Position numbers and translations under genes: made by a program. Positions 1 to 10,082 of a DNA stretch of 64,000 bases are shown piece by piece (the first letter of the stretch is position 1; each line of letters starts with the position of its first letter). The notes beneath the pieces were generated by a model. The model was not told the origin of the DNA. It saw nothing but the letters and a program-made list of their open reading frames with translations, and did no database searches. Location: contig NZ_KE386496.1 in NCBI RefSeq assembly GCF_000427445.1, positions 3,574,004 through 3,638,003 of the forward strand, written 5' to 3'. Source of the stretch: Methylocapsa acidiphila B2 (lineage in GTDB: Bacteria; Pseudomonadota; Alphaproteobacteria; Rhizobiales; Beijerinckiaceae).

Positions 1-369
1 GAAATTGAGCATGTCCTTCAAGGGCACGGCAAAGACAAAGTCATGTTGGATACTGACTTGGCGGGCGATATTGCGGAGGAAGTAAACGTCGCAGACGAGG
101 AATGCGTTGCGAATGCGGCGGCTGCTGATTTCTGCGTTCCCAAAAAGATGATGGACGCATTCGTCGCGCGCAAAGCCCCCTTTTTCCACGACCGCGATAT
201 CTTGGCGTTCGCCAAGATGATCAGTGTTCACCCTGGGCTGATAGCGGGGCAGATTCGCCACAGAACGAACAACTACGCTAGGTTCCAAAACTATCTTGCA
301 AAAGTACGATCATCCGTTTTGCCGAACGCGGTCGTCGACGGATGGGGAAGTGTGTATCCAGTTGAATAA
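1..369 (+). CDS. ImmA/IrrE-family metallopeptidase, C-terminal part (cut by window start)
   Basis: The reading frame is open from base 1. Its first residues read E-I-E-H, which fits the last four positions of a HExxH zinc motif, so the window begins inside the active site. About 25-30 residues on, a D-E-E-C-V-A-N-A-A-A-A-D-F stretch fits the third-ligand helix of the ImmA/IrrE fold (typically ExxANxFAAxLLMP). The later segment with HPGLIAGQI fits the family's C-terminal helices. Such peptidases usually cleave a partner XRE repressor in mobile elements or toxin-antitoxin-like modules, and many are fused to an N-terminal helix-turn-helix. The N-terminus is outside the window, so that fusion cannot be judged. 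The stop codon lies 11 bases before the next gene, suggesting co-transcription. Family is fairly clear; substrate unknown. Confidence 0.75.
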   Translation, partial: EIEHVLQGHGKDKVMLDTDLAGDIAEEVNVADEECVANAAAADFCVPKKMMDAFVARKAPFFHDRDILAFAKMISVHPGLIAGQIRHRTNNYARFQNYLAKVRSSVLPNAVVDGWGSVYPVE

Positions 370-380
370 CAGGAGAAGGG

Positions 381-866
381 ATGTCTAAAAAACGTGAAAT
401 GCAACGACTTATCCGGGCGTACAAAGACGAAACCGGGAAACTAGAAATCGATATGAAGGATGTGGCAAGGTGGGCTGCGGGCAAAGGCTGGCCGCTCCCA
501 GTTCCACGAAATCCGCTGGACCTTTTGGCGCAGCAATTTGCCGAGGCAGCACGTGAAGAAACCCGGCGCGACGGCAAAACAGGACGCGCATATCGCGCCA
601 ACCACTCATTCAGTGTTACGCAGGGTGGTCAACAACTGCACTTGTGGATCGACATCGACGAAGCAGAACGCGGACCATTCTTGAAATCAGCAGTCACACG
701 CCGCGAACAGATGGTCGGCGACGGATTGCAGCTTACACTCGACATCATGCATTGGAACTCCGTCAATGCCGATGAGAAGCCAATTGAACTTCCCATGGAT
801 CTGACGTTCGATATTGAACTCCGACTTAATGCGCCGGAGGATGATGAAGACGATGAGGCGGCCTAG
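381..866 (+). CDS. hypothetical protein downstream of ImmA/IrrE peptidase
   Basis: A 161-residue protein with an AGGAG ribosome binding site just before the ATG and only 11 bases after the peptidase stop, so probably its operon partner. It opens with a basic stretch (MSKKREMQRL). A segment resembling a small regulator, V-A-R-W-A-A-G-K-G-W-P-L-P, follows. It ends in a strongly acidic tail (PEDDEDDEAA). No signal peptide, membrane segment or catalytic motif is visible. I do not recognise the family. Position and charge pattern would fit a regulatory partner or the substrate of the neighbouring peptidase, but that is inference from context. The end overlaps the convergent next gene by four bases. 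Confidence 0.7.
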   Translation: MSKKREMQRLIRAYKDETGKLEIDMKDVARWAAGKGWPLPVPRNPLDLLAQQFAEAAREETRRDGKTGRAYRANHSFSVTQGGQQLHLWIDIDEAERGPFLKSAVTRREQMVGDGLQLTLDIMHWNSVNADEKPIELPMDLTFDIELRLNAPEDDEDDEAA

Positions 867-1087
867 CCGCCCTTCTTCCATCGTGCTTCGGCCGCGACAC
901 GGGCAATTTCTGATCGCTCGCCACCAGATAGAGCTCGCGCCCGAGCTGGACCGCCCTTAGCGCCAGCCTTTGCCGCCCGCTGCTGTTTAGGCGTAGCTGG
1001 TAGCGTCTCACCTTCTCCCGTCGCCACGTCCACGACGAACTTGGCAAGCTGGTTCGTGTCGCGGGGGCGTTTTGGCGTTTGGGTCAT
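863..1087 (-). CDS. small basic hypothetical protein (Gly/Ala/Lys-rich, histone-like)
   Basis: A 74-residue basic protein. The first half holds P-R-D-T-N-Q-L-A-K-F-V-V-D-V-A-T-G-E; the second half is rich in K, R, A and G and ends in A-A-E-A-R-W-K-K-G-G. This arrangement (RPRDxNQLAKxxVDxATGE followed by a KGGxARAxxLxxExRxxIAxxAAxARW tail) recurs in small proteins annotated as hypothetical or histone H1-like in many alphaproteobacterial accessory regions. Function is unknown. It is convergent with the preceding gene and shares four bases with it. Confidence 0.6.
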   Translation of the reverse strand: MTQTPKRPRDTNQLAKFVVDVATGEGETLPATPKQQRAAKAGAKGGPARARALSGGERSEIARVAAEARWKKGG

Positions 1088-1133
1088 GGGTAGAATATGG
1101 CATATGTGCTAGCAGAGTTCCACCTAGAGCGCG

Positions 1134-1592
1134 CTATTTTGGCACGCCCGGTATTGAATGAACCTGCTTTTGCACATTGTCTAATTGTATCCTGATTTTT
1201 TGCTCGTCGATTTGTATCGCGTCGATCCGCTCTGGCACATGCTCAAGTAGCTTCATGCTGTCCTGCAAGTGAAGCACAACATCATGAGTTTCTGCAAGTG
1301 TTTGTTCTAGTCTAGGCGACTTAGAAAGCAAATCTTTTACATCTATACTTTTTGTATATGCCTCACGAAATGAAGAATTTAGTTCTATTGTCGCGTTTTT
1401 AGTCTCTTTTATTTCATCTTTTAATCCGCCGTATATGACATAAAGCAAGCCGAAAAAGGCAGCGGCTATTACACCTAGCAGAGAGTAAAATTGTCCCCTG
1501 CTAAATTGGAAATTGACGATCGGCGGGTCTTGATCCGGCGGCGTTGCCTGAGCTGGCTGCGGGGTCTGAGCCGGGGTGGTTGCAGACGGCAT
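1134..1592 (-). CDS. single-pass membrane protein with coiled coil, unknown function
   Basis: A 152-residue protein in three parts: a Pro/Gln/Thr-rich N-terminal cytoplasmic stretch (about residues 1-30), one hydrophobic membrane segment (about 36-55, LLGVIAAAFFGLLYVIYGGL), and a long charged helical region (about 58-145) with heptad-like spacing that looks like a coiled coil. No signal peptide. Base composition is clearly AT-richer than the surrounding sequence, especially 1300-1460, which suggests relatively recent acquisition. Architecture recalls small membrane proteins encoded in mobile elements, but I do not recognise the family and assign no function. Confidence 0.65.
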   Translation of the reverse strand: MPSATTPAQTPQPAQATPPDQDPPIVNFQFSRGQFYSLLGVIAAAFFGLLYVIYGGLKDEIKETKNATIELNSSFREAYTKSIDVKDLLSKSPRLEQTLAETHDVVLHLQDSMKLLEHVPERIDAIQIDEQKIRIQLDNVQKQVHSIPGVPK

Positions 1593-2188
1593 ATCTGGAA
1601 ATCCTTTTATCTAATATCTTATATGGTCATACCCCTTGACTCTTATCAAATAATTGCGATCTAATTTGGAGTCGAATCAGACATGGGTCTCTCTAACCGC
1701 TACGGCCTTCAGCTGGTTCCATGCCAGTCTGCTCTGCGGAATTTCAAACTGACCCACTACCTGCCTGCGCAGGTTTTTGAAGTCCATTGCATCATGAAAT
1801 AAGATCCTCCCGCAGCTCGCAAAATGGCGAGGCTCAAAATCGGGCGTCATCGCGCTGGAGCGGGCTCCCGAAGCATCCGGGCGATTGTTATCCAAGCGTT
1901 GTTTTCCGCCGCGGTTTCCGGTTAAGGTTGAGTTATTGCGTTGTTGTGACGCTCGTCATTCTTAGCGGAAGGCGTTTGCTCTTTGCGGCTCTGCCGGGGC
2001 TCGACGTCCGCTGCATAGCGGACCGAACTCTCAGAACCGTGATCTCTTTCGGCGGCTTTTCGGGTCCGGTCGGAGCTTCGAGGCTTGGCGCGATCAGGCG
2101 ATTCACCTTTTGCGCTGAAACCAGTCGCGGCGGGCGGCCCCGCTTGCTAAAGAGACCGTCATCGGAGCCATTTTGCAGGCGGTCGCCT
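1593..2188. other. 596-bp stretch without a supported gene
   Basis: Lies between the accessory genes and hisZ. The hisZ frame stays open upstream to an ATG at 1787, but the translated extra residues are Arg/Ser/Leu-rich, contain no part of the HisZ fold, and resemble translated noncoding DNA. A minus-strand frame at 1677-1895 is also open but unrecognised. No tRNA, terminator or convincing attachment site was found. The 1600-1680 part is AT-rich like the gene before it, so the border of the presumed acquired stretch may lie here. Confidence 0.4.
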
Positions 2189-3322
2189 TTGTCCCTGGTC
2201 GATGAACATGCCGAAGCGGTCGCGGCGCATTTGATCGCCGCCGGCTATGCGCGATGCGAGCCGCCGATCCTTCAGCCGGCTTCGATCTTCTTCGATTCGG
2301 GCGAGGATCTTCGCAGCCAGCTCTATCTCACGAGCGACGCCTCCGGCGCGGAATATTGCCTGCGGCCAGAATATACGATTCCCGTCTCACGCCACTATCT
2401 CGCCTCGCGGACGCCGGGCGAGAGCGCGGCCTATTCCTATTGCGGGCCGGTGTTCCGCTTCTCCGGCGAGCACGCAGGCGAGTTCGCCCAGGCTGGGATC
2501 GAGAGCTTCGGCCGGGCCGATCGCGAAGCGGCCGATGCCGAGATCCTCACGCTGGCGCTCGCCGCCGCTGACGCCGGACGGCCGGACCGCGAGGGCGCCG
2601 ATTTGCGCGTGCGGATCGGCGACGCCGGGCTGTTCTCGGGGCTGCTCGAGGCGCTCGACCTTTCGCCGCTCTGGCGCCGGCGCATCGCGCGCGGCCATAT
2701 GCAGGGGAAATCAATCGAGGCCATCGCGAGCCCGAGCCTCGGCGGCGGCGCTGACGATCATGGCGGCGTCCTCGGCCTTCTCGAAGGGGCGGATAAGCAA
2801 GGCGCGCGCGCCTTCGTGGAAGATCTCCTCGCCATCGCGGGCATAGCCCCGGTCGGCGGTCGGACCGCTGCGGAAATCGCCGAGCGCTTTCTCGAGCAAT
2901 CGGCCCTCAAGGCCGGCAACGGATTGTCGACGGCGACGCGCGCGATCATCGAGCGTTTCTTGAGCATCGCGGGCGATCCGGATCGCGCCTCGGAGCAATT
3001 GCGTCGCCTTGCGGCTGAGGCCGGGCTGGATCTCGCCGCCAGGCTCGACGGTTTCGAGACGAGGCTCGGCTTCATCGCCGCGCTCGGCCTCGAGGTGAGC
3101 GAGCTTCATTTCGCCGCGAGCTTCACCCGCAATCTCGACTATTACACGGGCTTCGTTTTCGAGGCGCATCAGCGCAGCGGGCCAGGCCAGAAGCCCGTCG
3201 CTGGCGGCGGACGCTATGACCAGCTCTTGCAGCGGCTCGGCGCGCCTTCCGCCATTCCGGCCGTCGGCGCGGCGATCTTCGTCGACCGCCTGCGCGGCGA
3301 TTTCGCCGGGAACCGCCTATGA
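2189..3322 (+). CDS. hisZ: ATP phosphoribosyltransferase regulatory subunit HisZ
   Basis: HisZ is a catalytically inactive class II aminoacyl-tRNA-synthetase paralogue that binds HisG and makes it active and histidine-sensitive at the first step of histidine synthesis. Visible hallmarks: E-P-P-I-L-Q-P followed by [20 protein letters not shown] near the start (motif-2-like strands), [13 protein letters not shown], and G-G-G-R-Y-D-Q-L-L near the C-terminus. Starting at the TTG at 2189 gives 377 residues, about the usual family length. An ATG at 1787 in the same frame would add 134 residues without family resemblance, and no good ribosome binding site marks any start, so the N-terminus is uncertain. 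The stop overlaps the hisG start (ATGA), indicating translational coupling. Confidence 0.88.
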   Translation: MSLVDEHAEAVAAHLIAAGYARCEPPILQPASIFFDSGEDLRSQLYLTSDASGAEYCLRPEYTIPVSRHYLASRTPGESAAYSYCGPVFRFSGEHAGEFAQAGIESFGRADREAADAEILTLALAAADAGRPDREGADLRVRIGDAGLFSGLLEALDLSPLWRRRIARGHMQGKSIEAIASPSLGGGADDHGGVLGLLEGADKQGARAFVEDLLAIAGIAPVGGRTAAEIAERFLEQSALKAGNGLSTATRAIIERFLSIAGDPDRASEQLRRLAAEAGLDLAARLDGFETRLGFIAALGLEVSELHFAASFTRNLDYYTGFVFEAHQRSGPGQKPVAGGGRYDQLLQRLGAPSAIPAVGAAIFVDRLRGDFAGNRL

Positions 3323-4314
3323 GCGCGGCCGCCGAAAGGCCTCTCGTGCTCGCGGTGCCCTCAAAAGGGCGGCTGCAGGAAAACGCCTCCGCCTTTTTCG
3401 CGCGCGCCGGGCTCGAGCTCTTGCAAGGACGCGGCGCGCGGGACTATCGCGGCGCGATCGTCGGTCTCAAGAATGTCGAGATCGCCTATTTGTCGGCCTC
3501 CGACATTGTTGCTCATCTCGCCGCTGGAAGCGCCCATCTCGGCGTCACGGGCGAGGATCTCGTCCGCGAGACTCTCGCCGACGCCGACGCAAAGGTCGCT
3601 CTTTTGACCCCGCTCGGCTTCGGCGGCGCCAATGTCGTCGTCGCCGTGCCGCGCGCCTGGATCGACGTGAAGACGATGTCGGATCTGGAGGACGTCGCCG
3701 CGGCCTTTCGCGCCCGGCGGGGCGAGCGCATGCGGGTCGCGACCAAATATGTCAATTTGACCCGGCGGTTCTTCGCCGAGCGCCATGTCTCGGATTACCG
3801 CATTGTCGAGAGCTCGGGAGCGACCGAGGGCGCGCCGGCCGCGGGTCAGGCCGAGCTTATCGTCGACATCACGACGACGGGCGCGACCCTAACGGCGAAT
3901 GCGCTGAAGACGCTCGACGACGGCGTTATCCTGCGCTCGCAGGCTAATCTCGTCGCTTCTCTCAACGCGGATTGGACGCCGCAGGCGCTGGAAAGCGCCC
4001 GCATCATTCTGTCGCGAATCGCGGCCGAGGAGGAGGCGCGGCTCACGCGAGAGGTTTCGACCGATCTTGCGAGCCTCGCGGAGCCCGTGCTCGCCGAAGC
4101 CGAGGCGCTGTTTGGCGCCCGGTTGCGCCATCGGGCCGGCGACGGGCGCCTCACCCTGTGCTGCCCGAAGGATCATGTCGCGTCGCTCGCCGATTGGCTC
4201 ATCGCCAGAGGCGGCGCTCACGTCGCTGTGGCGGCGCTCGATTACGTGTTCTCGGCGGCCAATCCATTGTTTGAGAAGCTGGTCGTACGGCTTCGCGAGC
4301 CGTCGCCGAAATGA
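3319..4314 (+). CDS. hisG: ATP phosphoribosyltransferase HisG
   Basis: Catalyses condensation of ATP with PRPP, the committed step of histidine biosynthesis, in the cytoplasm. The N-terminus carries L-A-V-P-S-K-G-R-L, the typical HisG opening. The ligand region includes G-V-T-G-E-D-L-V and [12 protein letters not shown] with [10 protein letters not shown], the PRPP-binding loop. At 331 residues it is longer than the roughly 210-residue short HisG usually paired with HisZ; the extra C-terminal 100 residues fit the elongated HisG seen in several alphaproteobacteria. It overlaps hisZ by four bases, which supports the HisZ-dependent form of the enzyme. Confidence 0.93.
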   Translation: MSAAAERPLVLAVPSKGRLQENASAFFARAGLELLQGRGARDYRGAIVGLKNVEIAYLSASDIVAHLAAGSAHLGVTGEDLVRETLADADAKVALLTPLGFGGANVVVAVPRAWIDVKTMSDLEDVAAAFRARRGERMRVATKYVNLTRRFFAERHVSDYRIVESSGATEGAPAAGQAELIVDITTTGATLTANALKTLDDGVILRSQANLVASLNADWTPQALESARIILSRIAAEEEARLTREVSTDLASLAEPVLAEAEALFGARLRHRAGDGRLTLCCPKDHVASLADWLIARGGAHVAVAALDYVFSAANPLFEKLVVRLREPSPK

Positions 4315-4385
4315 CATGCCGATCTGCGCACGTGAAAAACGGCCTGCGGGCCGAATAACAACGCGCCTTGCCTCAGGAGCCCAAA

Positions 4386-4703
4386 ATGACAGCGCTGCTC
4401 GTCGTCGAACTCTCGGATGACAAGAGATTGTTTTTCGGCGGCCGCGGACCGGACGGCGAGCTGTCTGAGGTCTGGGTCACCGACGAAATTGCAAAGGGCA
4501 CGCGCGACAGCTTCCAATCGGCTCTCGGCGCGCTCGCTGAGCTTGTCAAGACGCTCGACGCTTCCGTCGCGGGTATGGAGGGGCGCCCGGAGAAGGTCGA
4601 GATCGAATTCGGCGCCTCGCTTGGAAGCGATTGCAACCTATGGATCGCGCCGGGCGATTCCAAGGCGGAGTTCAAAGTCAAGTTGACCTGGTCCAAGGCC
4701 TAG
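4386..4703 (+). CDS. small Trypco1-like (CU044_2847-type) protein
   Basis: A 105-residue protein with an AGGAG site six bases before the ATG (an upstream in-frame TTG at 4368 is less likely). The second half contains E-K-V-E-I-E-F-G-A-S-L-G and ends F-K-V-K-L-T-W. This matches the pattern VEVEFGxxL...FKVxLTW of the trypsin-co-occurring domain 1 family as I remember it. In the literature Trypco1 domains accompany trypsin-like peptidases and NTP-dependent conflict systems. Here no peptidase or STAND NTPase is adjacent: neighbours are hisG (71 bases upstream) and a convergent ABC exporter. No membrane segment or catalytic residue is evident. The family call is by motif memory only; the function is unknown. 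Confidence 0.6.
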   Translation: MTALLVVELSDDKRLFFGGRGPDGELSEVWVTDEIAKGTRDSFQSALGALAELVKTLDASVAGMEGRPEKVEIEFGASLGSDCNLWIAPGDSKAEFKVKLTWSKA

Positions 4704-4724
4704 CCCAGGGGCCGAGACCTTAGC

Positions 4725-6842
4725 CTATTCGGCTGCGGCGAGCGCCAGCTCGACCGGCGTGAATACGCCTTTTTCTGCTGGCTGCATTTGGAAGCGGCGC
4801 CGGTGGAAGCGATAGAGGCTCGCGCGATGCCCGATCGACACGATGGTCGTCGTCGGCAGTCTTTTGACCAGGGTTTCGTAGATCTTGGCCTCCATATCGT
4901 CATCGAGCGCCGCCGTGGCCTCGTCCAGGAAGAGCCAATCGGGCTTCGTGAGAAGCGCGCGGGCGATTGCGACGCGCTGCTGCTCCCCGCCTGAGAGGCG
5001 CAGCGACCAAATATCCTCGACATGGATTTGCCCGGCGAGATCGGGAAGCGACGCCGCTACGAGCGCTTCGCGGATCGCGGCTTCGTCATAGGAGTCAGGG
5101 GGAGCCGGATAGGCGATCGCCGCGCGCAGGGTTCCGATCGGAAGATAGGGCTTTTGCGGCAGGAGCATGATTCGCGCGCCGACCGGAAAGTCGACCGAAC
5201 CGTCGCCGAAGGGCCAGACGCCCGAGATCGCCCGGAACAGAGTGGATTTGCCCGAGCCGGATGGACCGATGAAAAGCGCGGGTTCACGAGCCGCAAGCTT
5301 TACGCTTGCCGCTTTGACGATCTCGCGTCCGTCGGGAAGCCGCAAGACGAGGTCGCGGATCTCGACGTCCGTCGGCTCTTTCGGCGCGGCGGCGGCGGAC
5401 GATTGCGCGAGGCCGCCGGCGGCCAAGACGCCCTCGATCGAGGCGTCGAAGGAGATCAGACGGTCGAGGACGGCTTTATATTCCGCCAACGCGACATAAT
5501 AGGTGATGAAGAAGGTCAGAGCGCTGTCGACCGTAGCGAAGGCGCGTCCCGTCTGCGACATGACGCCGAGCTGGATCTTGCCGGCGAAATAGAAGGGCGC
5601 GGTGACGAGATAGGGGATGATGGGGCTCAACTGGCCATAGGAGGCGGTGAAGCCGATGAGGTTCTTCCGGCAGGCGACGATCCGGAAATAATTGGTGATG
5701 ATCGCCGAGAAACGCGATGACAGCGACGCTTTCTCGGCGCTCTCGCCGGAGAGAAGCGCGATCTGTTCGCCATATTCCCGCAGGCGGGCGAGGGAGAAGC
5801 GGAAATCCGCCTCATAGCGCTGCTGGGCGAAGGCGAGCCGCGCCAGCGGCCGCCCGATGAAATGAGTGATGACCGTTCCAATGCCTGCGTAGATTAAAGC
5901 GGTCCAGAACAGAAATCCTGGCACGATGATCGAGGTGCCGGGCAGAGTGAAATTGGCGGAAAGCTCCCACAGAACGATCGAGAATGAGACGAGCGAGCTT
6001 AGGGTCGAGATCAGGAGAATTGAAAAGGAATAAATGCCATAGCCGGTTTGACCGCCGTCGATGAAGCGGTTGATGTCTTCCGAGATGCGTTGGTCGGGGT
6101 TGTCGGCGAGGCTTCCCGAAAGCGACATGCGATAATGCGTGTGCCGATCGAGCCAACGGCCGACATAGTTTTCGGTGAGCCAGCGCCGCCACCGGATGAT
6201 CAGCGTTGATTGCACGATGAATTCGACAATTCGCGACGCGATGTAAATGAACACCCAGGGCATGAACACGGTGAGAAGCTGCGCCCAGAAGGTCGCCTGG
6301 TCCTTGTTCTGGATCGCGTTGAAAAAGTCCCTGTTGAAGAAGGACAGGCGGACCTCGATCCCGACTTGTGCCTGATTCAAAATCACGAGAAACACGACCA
6401 TGGCGATCGCGACGCGGCGCTCCAAGGCGCCGTAGGAGGGAAACGGCCAGACCCTGGCGCGAGTCGAGTCGTCCGCCTCGAAATAGCGGTCGGCGATGCG
6501 GGTCATGGCGCGCACGACTGGAATGAAGGACAGCGCGTAAACGAGCATCGAAAAAAGCGCGACGGTGAGCGGCAGGCTCTCGGGAAGCGCGTAATCTTCG
6601 AGCGACGCCGGCCAGAGGCCGACTTGGGCGATGAGAAAGATCACGCCGAACAAGACGGTCTCGACGGCGAAAATGGTCGAGAAGATGCGCAAAAAGCTCG
6701 AAATGGCGGTCGAGCGGTAGGTCGTGACGGCGCAAAGCAGGGCGGTCGCGGCGAGGAGAAGAACTGTACTGTCGCCGTGCCTTTGCCCGATGACGGCGGT
6801 CGCAATGGAAAAGAGAGCGAGGATGGCGGCGAGAATCTTCAT
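4725..6842 (-). CDS. SbmA/BacA-type ABC transporter, fused permease and ATPase (YddA-like)
   Basis: A 705-residue half-transporter. The N-terminal two-thirds is hydrophobic with several membrane helices and has the SbmA/BacA-like membrane-domain signature (F-F-N-R-D-F-F-N-A-I-Q-N-K-D, then W-R-R-W-L-T-E-N-Y and N-P-D-Q-R-I-S-E-D). The C-terminal ATPase has Walker A GPSGSGKS (526-533), signature LSGGEQQ (616-622), Walker B WLFLDEA (636-642) and a switch His near 672. Members export or import peptides and some cofactors; in rhizobia BacA-type proteins affect very-long-chain lipid A and peptide uptake. Unlike SbmA/BacA proper it carries its own ATPase, like E. coli YddA. Substrate cannot be told. 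Two extra hydrophobic helices precede the core. Confidence 0.85.
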   Translation of the reverse strand: MKILAAILALFSIATAVIGQRHGDSTVLLLAATALLCAVTTYRSTAISSFLRIFSTIFAVETVLFGVIFLIAQVGLWPASLEDYALPESLPLTVALFSMLVYALSFIPVVRAMTRIADRYFEADDSTRARVWPFPSYGALERRVAIAMVVFLVILNQAQVGIEVRLSFFNRDFFNAIQNKDQATFWAQLLTVFMPWVFIYIASRIVEFIVQSTLIIRWRRWLTENYVGRWLDRHTHYRMSLSGSLADNPDQRISEDINRFIDGGQTGYGIYSFSILLISTLSSLVSFSIVLWELSANFTLPGTSIIVPGFLFWTALIYAGIGTVITHFIGRPLARLAFAQQRYEADFRFSLARLREYGEQIALLSGESAEKASLSSRFSAIITNYFRIVACRKNLIGFTASYGQLSPIIPYLVTAPFYFAGKIQLGVMSQTGRAFATVDSALTFFITYYVALAEYKAVLDRLISFDASIEGVLAAGGLAQSSAAAAPKEPTDVEIRDLVLRLPDGREIVKAASVKLAAREPALFIGPSGSGKSTLFRAISGVWPFGDGSVDFPVGARIMLLPQKPYLPIGTLRAAIAYPAPPDSYDEAAIREALVAASLPDLAGQIHVEDIWSLRLSGGEQQRVAIARALLTKPDWLFLDEATAALDDDMEAKIYETLVKRLPTTTIVSIGHRASLYRFHRRRFQMQPAEKGVFTPVELALAAAE

Positions 6843-7068
6843 GGTTAGCCTTGGCGTCCGCTTGCTGGGGAGCTTTTGTCGGGATGGGGCGCGTGGAAAG
6901 GGCTGCGCCCGCGCGCGCAGTCGGGCGTCGATCGATGACGTTTCGGCTCCGGAGGCCGTCTCGCGGGCAAGGCTGGTGGCTCCCTGCGCAAGTTCAAAAC
7001 GAGCTCCAAGTCTTTGACTCTGAGCAATTTCCTTTTCAGCCGGATCATTTCCGATTGAAATCGGCTTT

Positions 7069-7103
7069 AGAGCATGTTCCGAAAAAGTCGACCGACTTTT
7101 TCG
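7069..7103. repeat. interspersed palindromic element, copy 1
   Basis: AGAGCATGTTC is followed by a perfect inverted repeat CGAAAAAGTCG-ac-CGACTTTTTCG (7080-7090 and 7093-7103). Related, more degenerate copies occur at 12723-12763 and 40068-40114. The layout (AGCATGnTCCGAAAAAGTC ... GACTTTTTCGG) resembles the small palindromic intergenic repeats common in Rhizobiales genomes. It could form a stem-loop in RNA on either strand. Confidence 0.6.
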
Positions 7104-7172
7104 TCATTTGGATGTCGGATATATCCGATAACTCACCAAAACACGCCCAAACTTGTCGAGCTGCAGCGCGTT

Positions 7173-7206
7173 CGTATCGATCGGACGAGTCCGTCCAATC
7201 GATACG
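7173..7206. repeat. two-part inverted repeat
   Basis: Outer arms CGTATCGAT (7173-7181) and ATCGATACG (7198-7206) pair perfectly over 9 bp. Inner arms GGACG (7183-7187) and CGTCC (7192-7196) pair over 5 bp, with a C/A mismatch between the two stems and an AGTC loop. No U-run follows on either strand, so a plain intrinsic terminator is unlikely. Function unknown. Confidence 0.55.
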
Positions 7207-7292
7207 CGCCTCGTTCGCCAGGATTGGACCTGGATCGCTTCGGAACCATCCTGACCAAGCGAGGCGGCATTGAGGCCGCGCCTTCGAGCTTG

Positions 7293-7682
7293 TCAACGTG
7301 GCCCGATGATTTTCTGATCGCCCGTTTCAGTCTCGGGCTCTTCCTCGATCGATAAGCCGTTGATTGCGGCGCAGAGCACGGGCGAGGGCTTGAATGTGAG
7401 GACGCGGCGCGGCTTGATTGGGGCCTCGACTCCGGTGCGCGGATTGCGGCCGACGCGGGCGCGCTTGGCCCTTACGCTGAATAGGCCGAAAGAGCGGAGC
7501 TTGACGTTTTCGCCGCGGACCAAAGCGTCGGCGATCTCCTGGAGCGCCATTTCGAAAATATCCCTCGACTCGGCGCGGGAGAGCGTCGGGCACGAGTTAT
7601 GAACCGCGTCGAGCAGATCGGCTCTTGTCGCGGTTTTCCGTGGCTTGGCCGTGTCCGATCCCGGCTCCAACGCTCGACGCAC
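7293..7682 (-). CDS. HU/IHF-family DNA-binding protein, closest to IHF alpha
   Basis: A 129-residue member of the bacterial histone-like fold. Residues about 20-110 carry the order seen in IHF alpha: A-T-R-A-D-L-L-D-A-V, G-E-N-V-K-L-R-S-F-G-L-F-S-V, and the beta-arm signature G-R-N-P-R-T-G-V-E-A-P-I with the intercalating proline, then R-R-V-L-T-F-K-P-S. It is longer than normal IHF alpha (about 100 residues) because of a basic N-terminal extension and an acidic C-terminal tail. Several helix-1 positions differ (H-N-S-C-P-T-L-S-R-A), so it may be a divergent paralogue. The only upstream start in frame is a GTG at 7682. The gene stands alone, upstream of nothing obvious. Confidence 0.8.
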   Translation of the reverse strand: MRRALEPGSDTAKPRKTATRADLLDAVHNSCPTLSRAESRDIFEMALQEIADALVRGENVKLRSFGLFSVRAKRARVGRNPRTGVEAPIKPRRVLTFKPSPVLCAAINGLSIEEEPETETGDQKIIGPR

Positions 7683-7843
7683 TTCCTTGGCTCTCCCCCC
7701 TCAGCCGCAGACTGGAGCGATCTTAGAGCATTTCGCGAGCTATTGGAAAGCAGCGGGCTTGAGCTTCAATTAGATAATGGAAATAGATCGGCCGCTATTT
7801 ACATTGTTCTCTTAGCAAAATTTCGCCGAGAATTTTTTGCCAT

Positions 7844-7872
7844 AAAAAAGGTCCCGGCGAAGCCGGGACCTT
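7844..7872 (-). terminator. intrinsic terminator of groESL
   Basis: Read on the minus strand: an 11-bp stem AAGGTCCCGGC / GCCGGGACCTT with a three-base loop, followed immediately by a T-rich run. It lies about 95 bases past the groEL stop, in the right orientation to end the groES-groEL transcript. Confidence 0.85.
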
Positions 7873-7967
7873 GGTGTCGTTGGCGGTGCGATTAGCCCGA
7901 GGCGTTGACAATCTATCGACCCGGAATTGGCGCCGACGAAGTCGGCCCCAACCTCGCCGATCTTGTC

Positions 7968-9635
<1,668 letters not shown>

Positions 9636-9665
9636 TCAAATATCGGATGAAAGGATTCCGCGAAC

Positions 9666-9953
9666 TCAGGCGACGACGCCCAGAATGTCGCTTTCCTTCA
9701 TGATGAGGAGATCCTGGCCGTCGATCTTGACTTCGGTGCCGGACCATTTGCCGAACAGCACCTTGTCGCCGGCCTTCACGTCGAGCGGAACCAGTTTGCC
9801 GGTTTCGTCACGCGCGCCAGGCCCGACCGCGACGATCTCGCCCTCCTGCGGCTTCTCCTTGGCGGTGTCGGGAATGATGATCCCACCCTTGGTCTTTTCC
9901 TCGCCTTCGAGGCGTTTCACCACGACGCGGTCGTGCAAAGGACGAAAGCTCAT
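9666..9953 (-). CDS. groS: 10-kDa co-chaperonin GroES
   Basis: 95 residues, normal length. GroES is the heptameric lid of the GroEL chamber. It opens with [12 protein letters not shown] and contains the mobile loop [12 protein letters not shown] that contacts GroEL, and ends G-V-V-A. A GGAGA site precedes the ATG. First gene of the operon, directly downstream of CIRCE and a strong promoter. Confidence 0.98.
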   Translation of the reverse strand: MSFRPLHDRVVVKRLEGEEKTKGGIIIPDTAKEKPQEGEIVAVGPGARDETGKLVPLDVKAGDKVLFGKWSGTEVKIDGQDLLIMKESDILGVVA

Positions 9954-10045
9954 GTCTCCTAGTTCCCCTTTGGCCCGCTAGGACATGCGAGACGGCGCCG
10001 GGCGCGCCGCCTTCGATCCCACGGCTAAATTGACATCGCACCTTG

Positions 10046-10072
10046 TTAGCACTCACAATCGTTGAGTGCCAA
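10046..10072. promoter_or_regulatory. CIRCE operator (HrcA binding site)
   Basis: TTAGCACTC, nine-base spacer, GAGTGCCAA. This matches the CIRCE consensus TTAGCACTC-N9-GAGTGCTAA with one mismatch in the right arm. It lies 93 bases upstream of groES, just downstream of the predicted start of transcription, the usual position for HrcA repression relieved by heat. The hrcA gene is not in the window. Confidence 0.95.
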
Positions 10073-10082
10073 TGGCAACGCG

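Larger units (their letters stand above)
6843..7292. other. 450-bp palindrome-rich intergenic region
   Basis: No credible gene on either strand. The spacer holds three inverted repeats in a row: a perfect 11-bp-arm hairpin (7080-7103), a perfect 14-bp palindrome TCGGATATATCCGA (7115-7128), and a two-part hairpin (7173-7206). The ABC transporter reads away from it on the left; the IHF-like gene reads towards it on the right, so terminators for the latter may be included. Confidence 0.55.
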
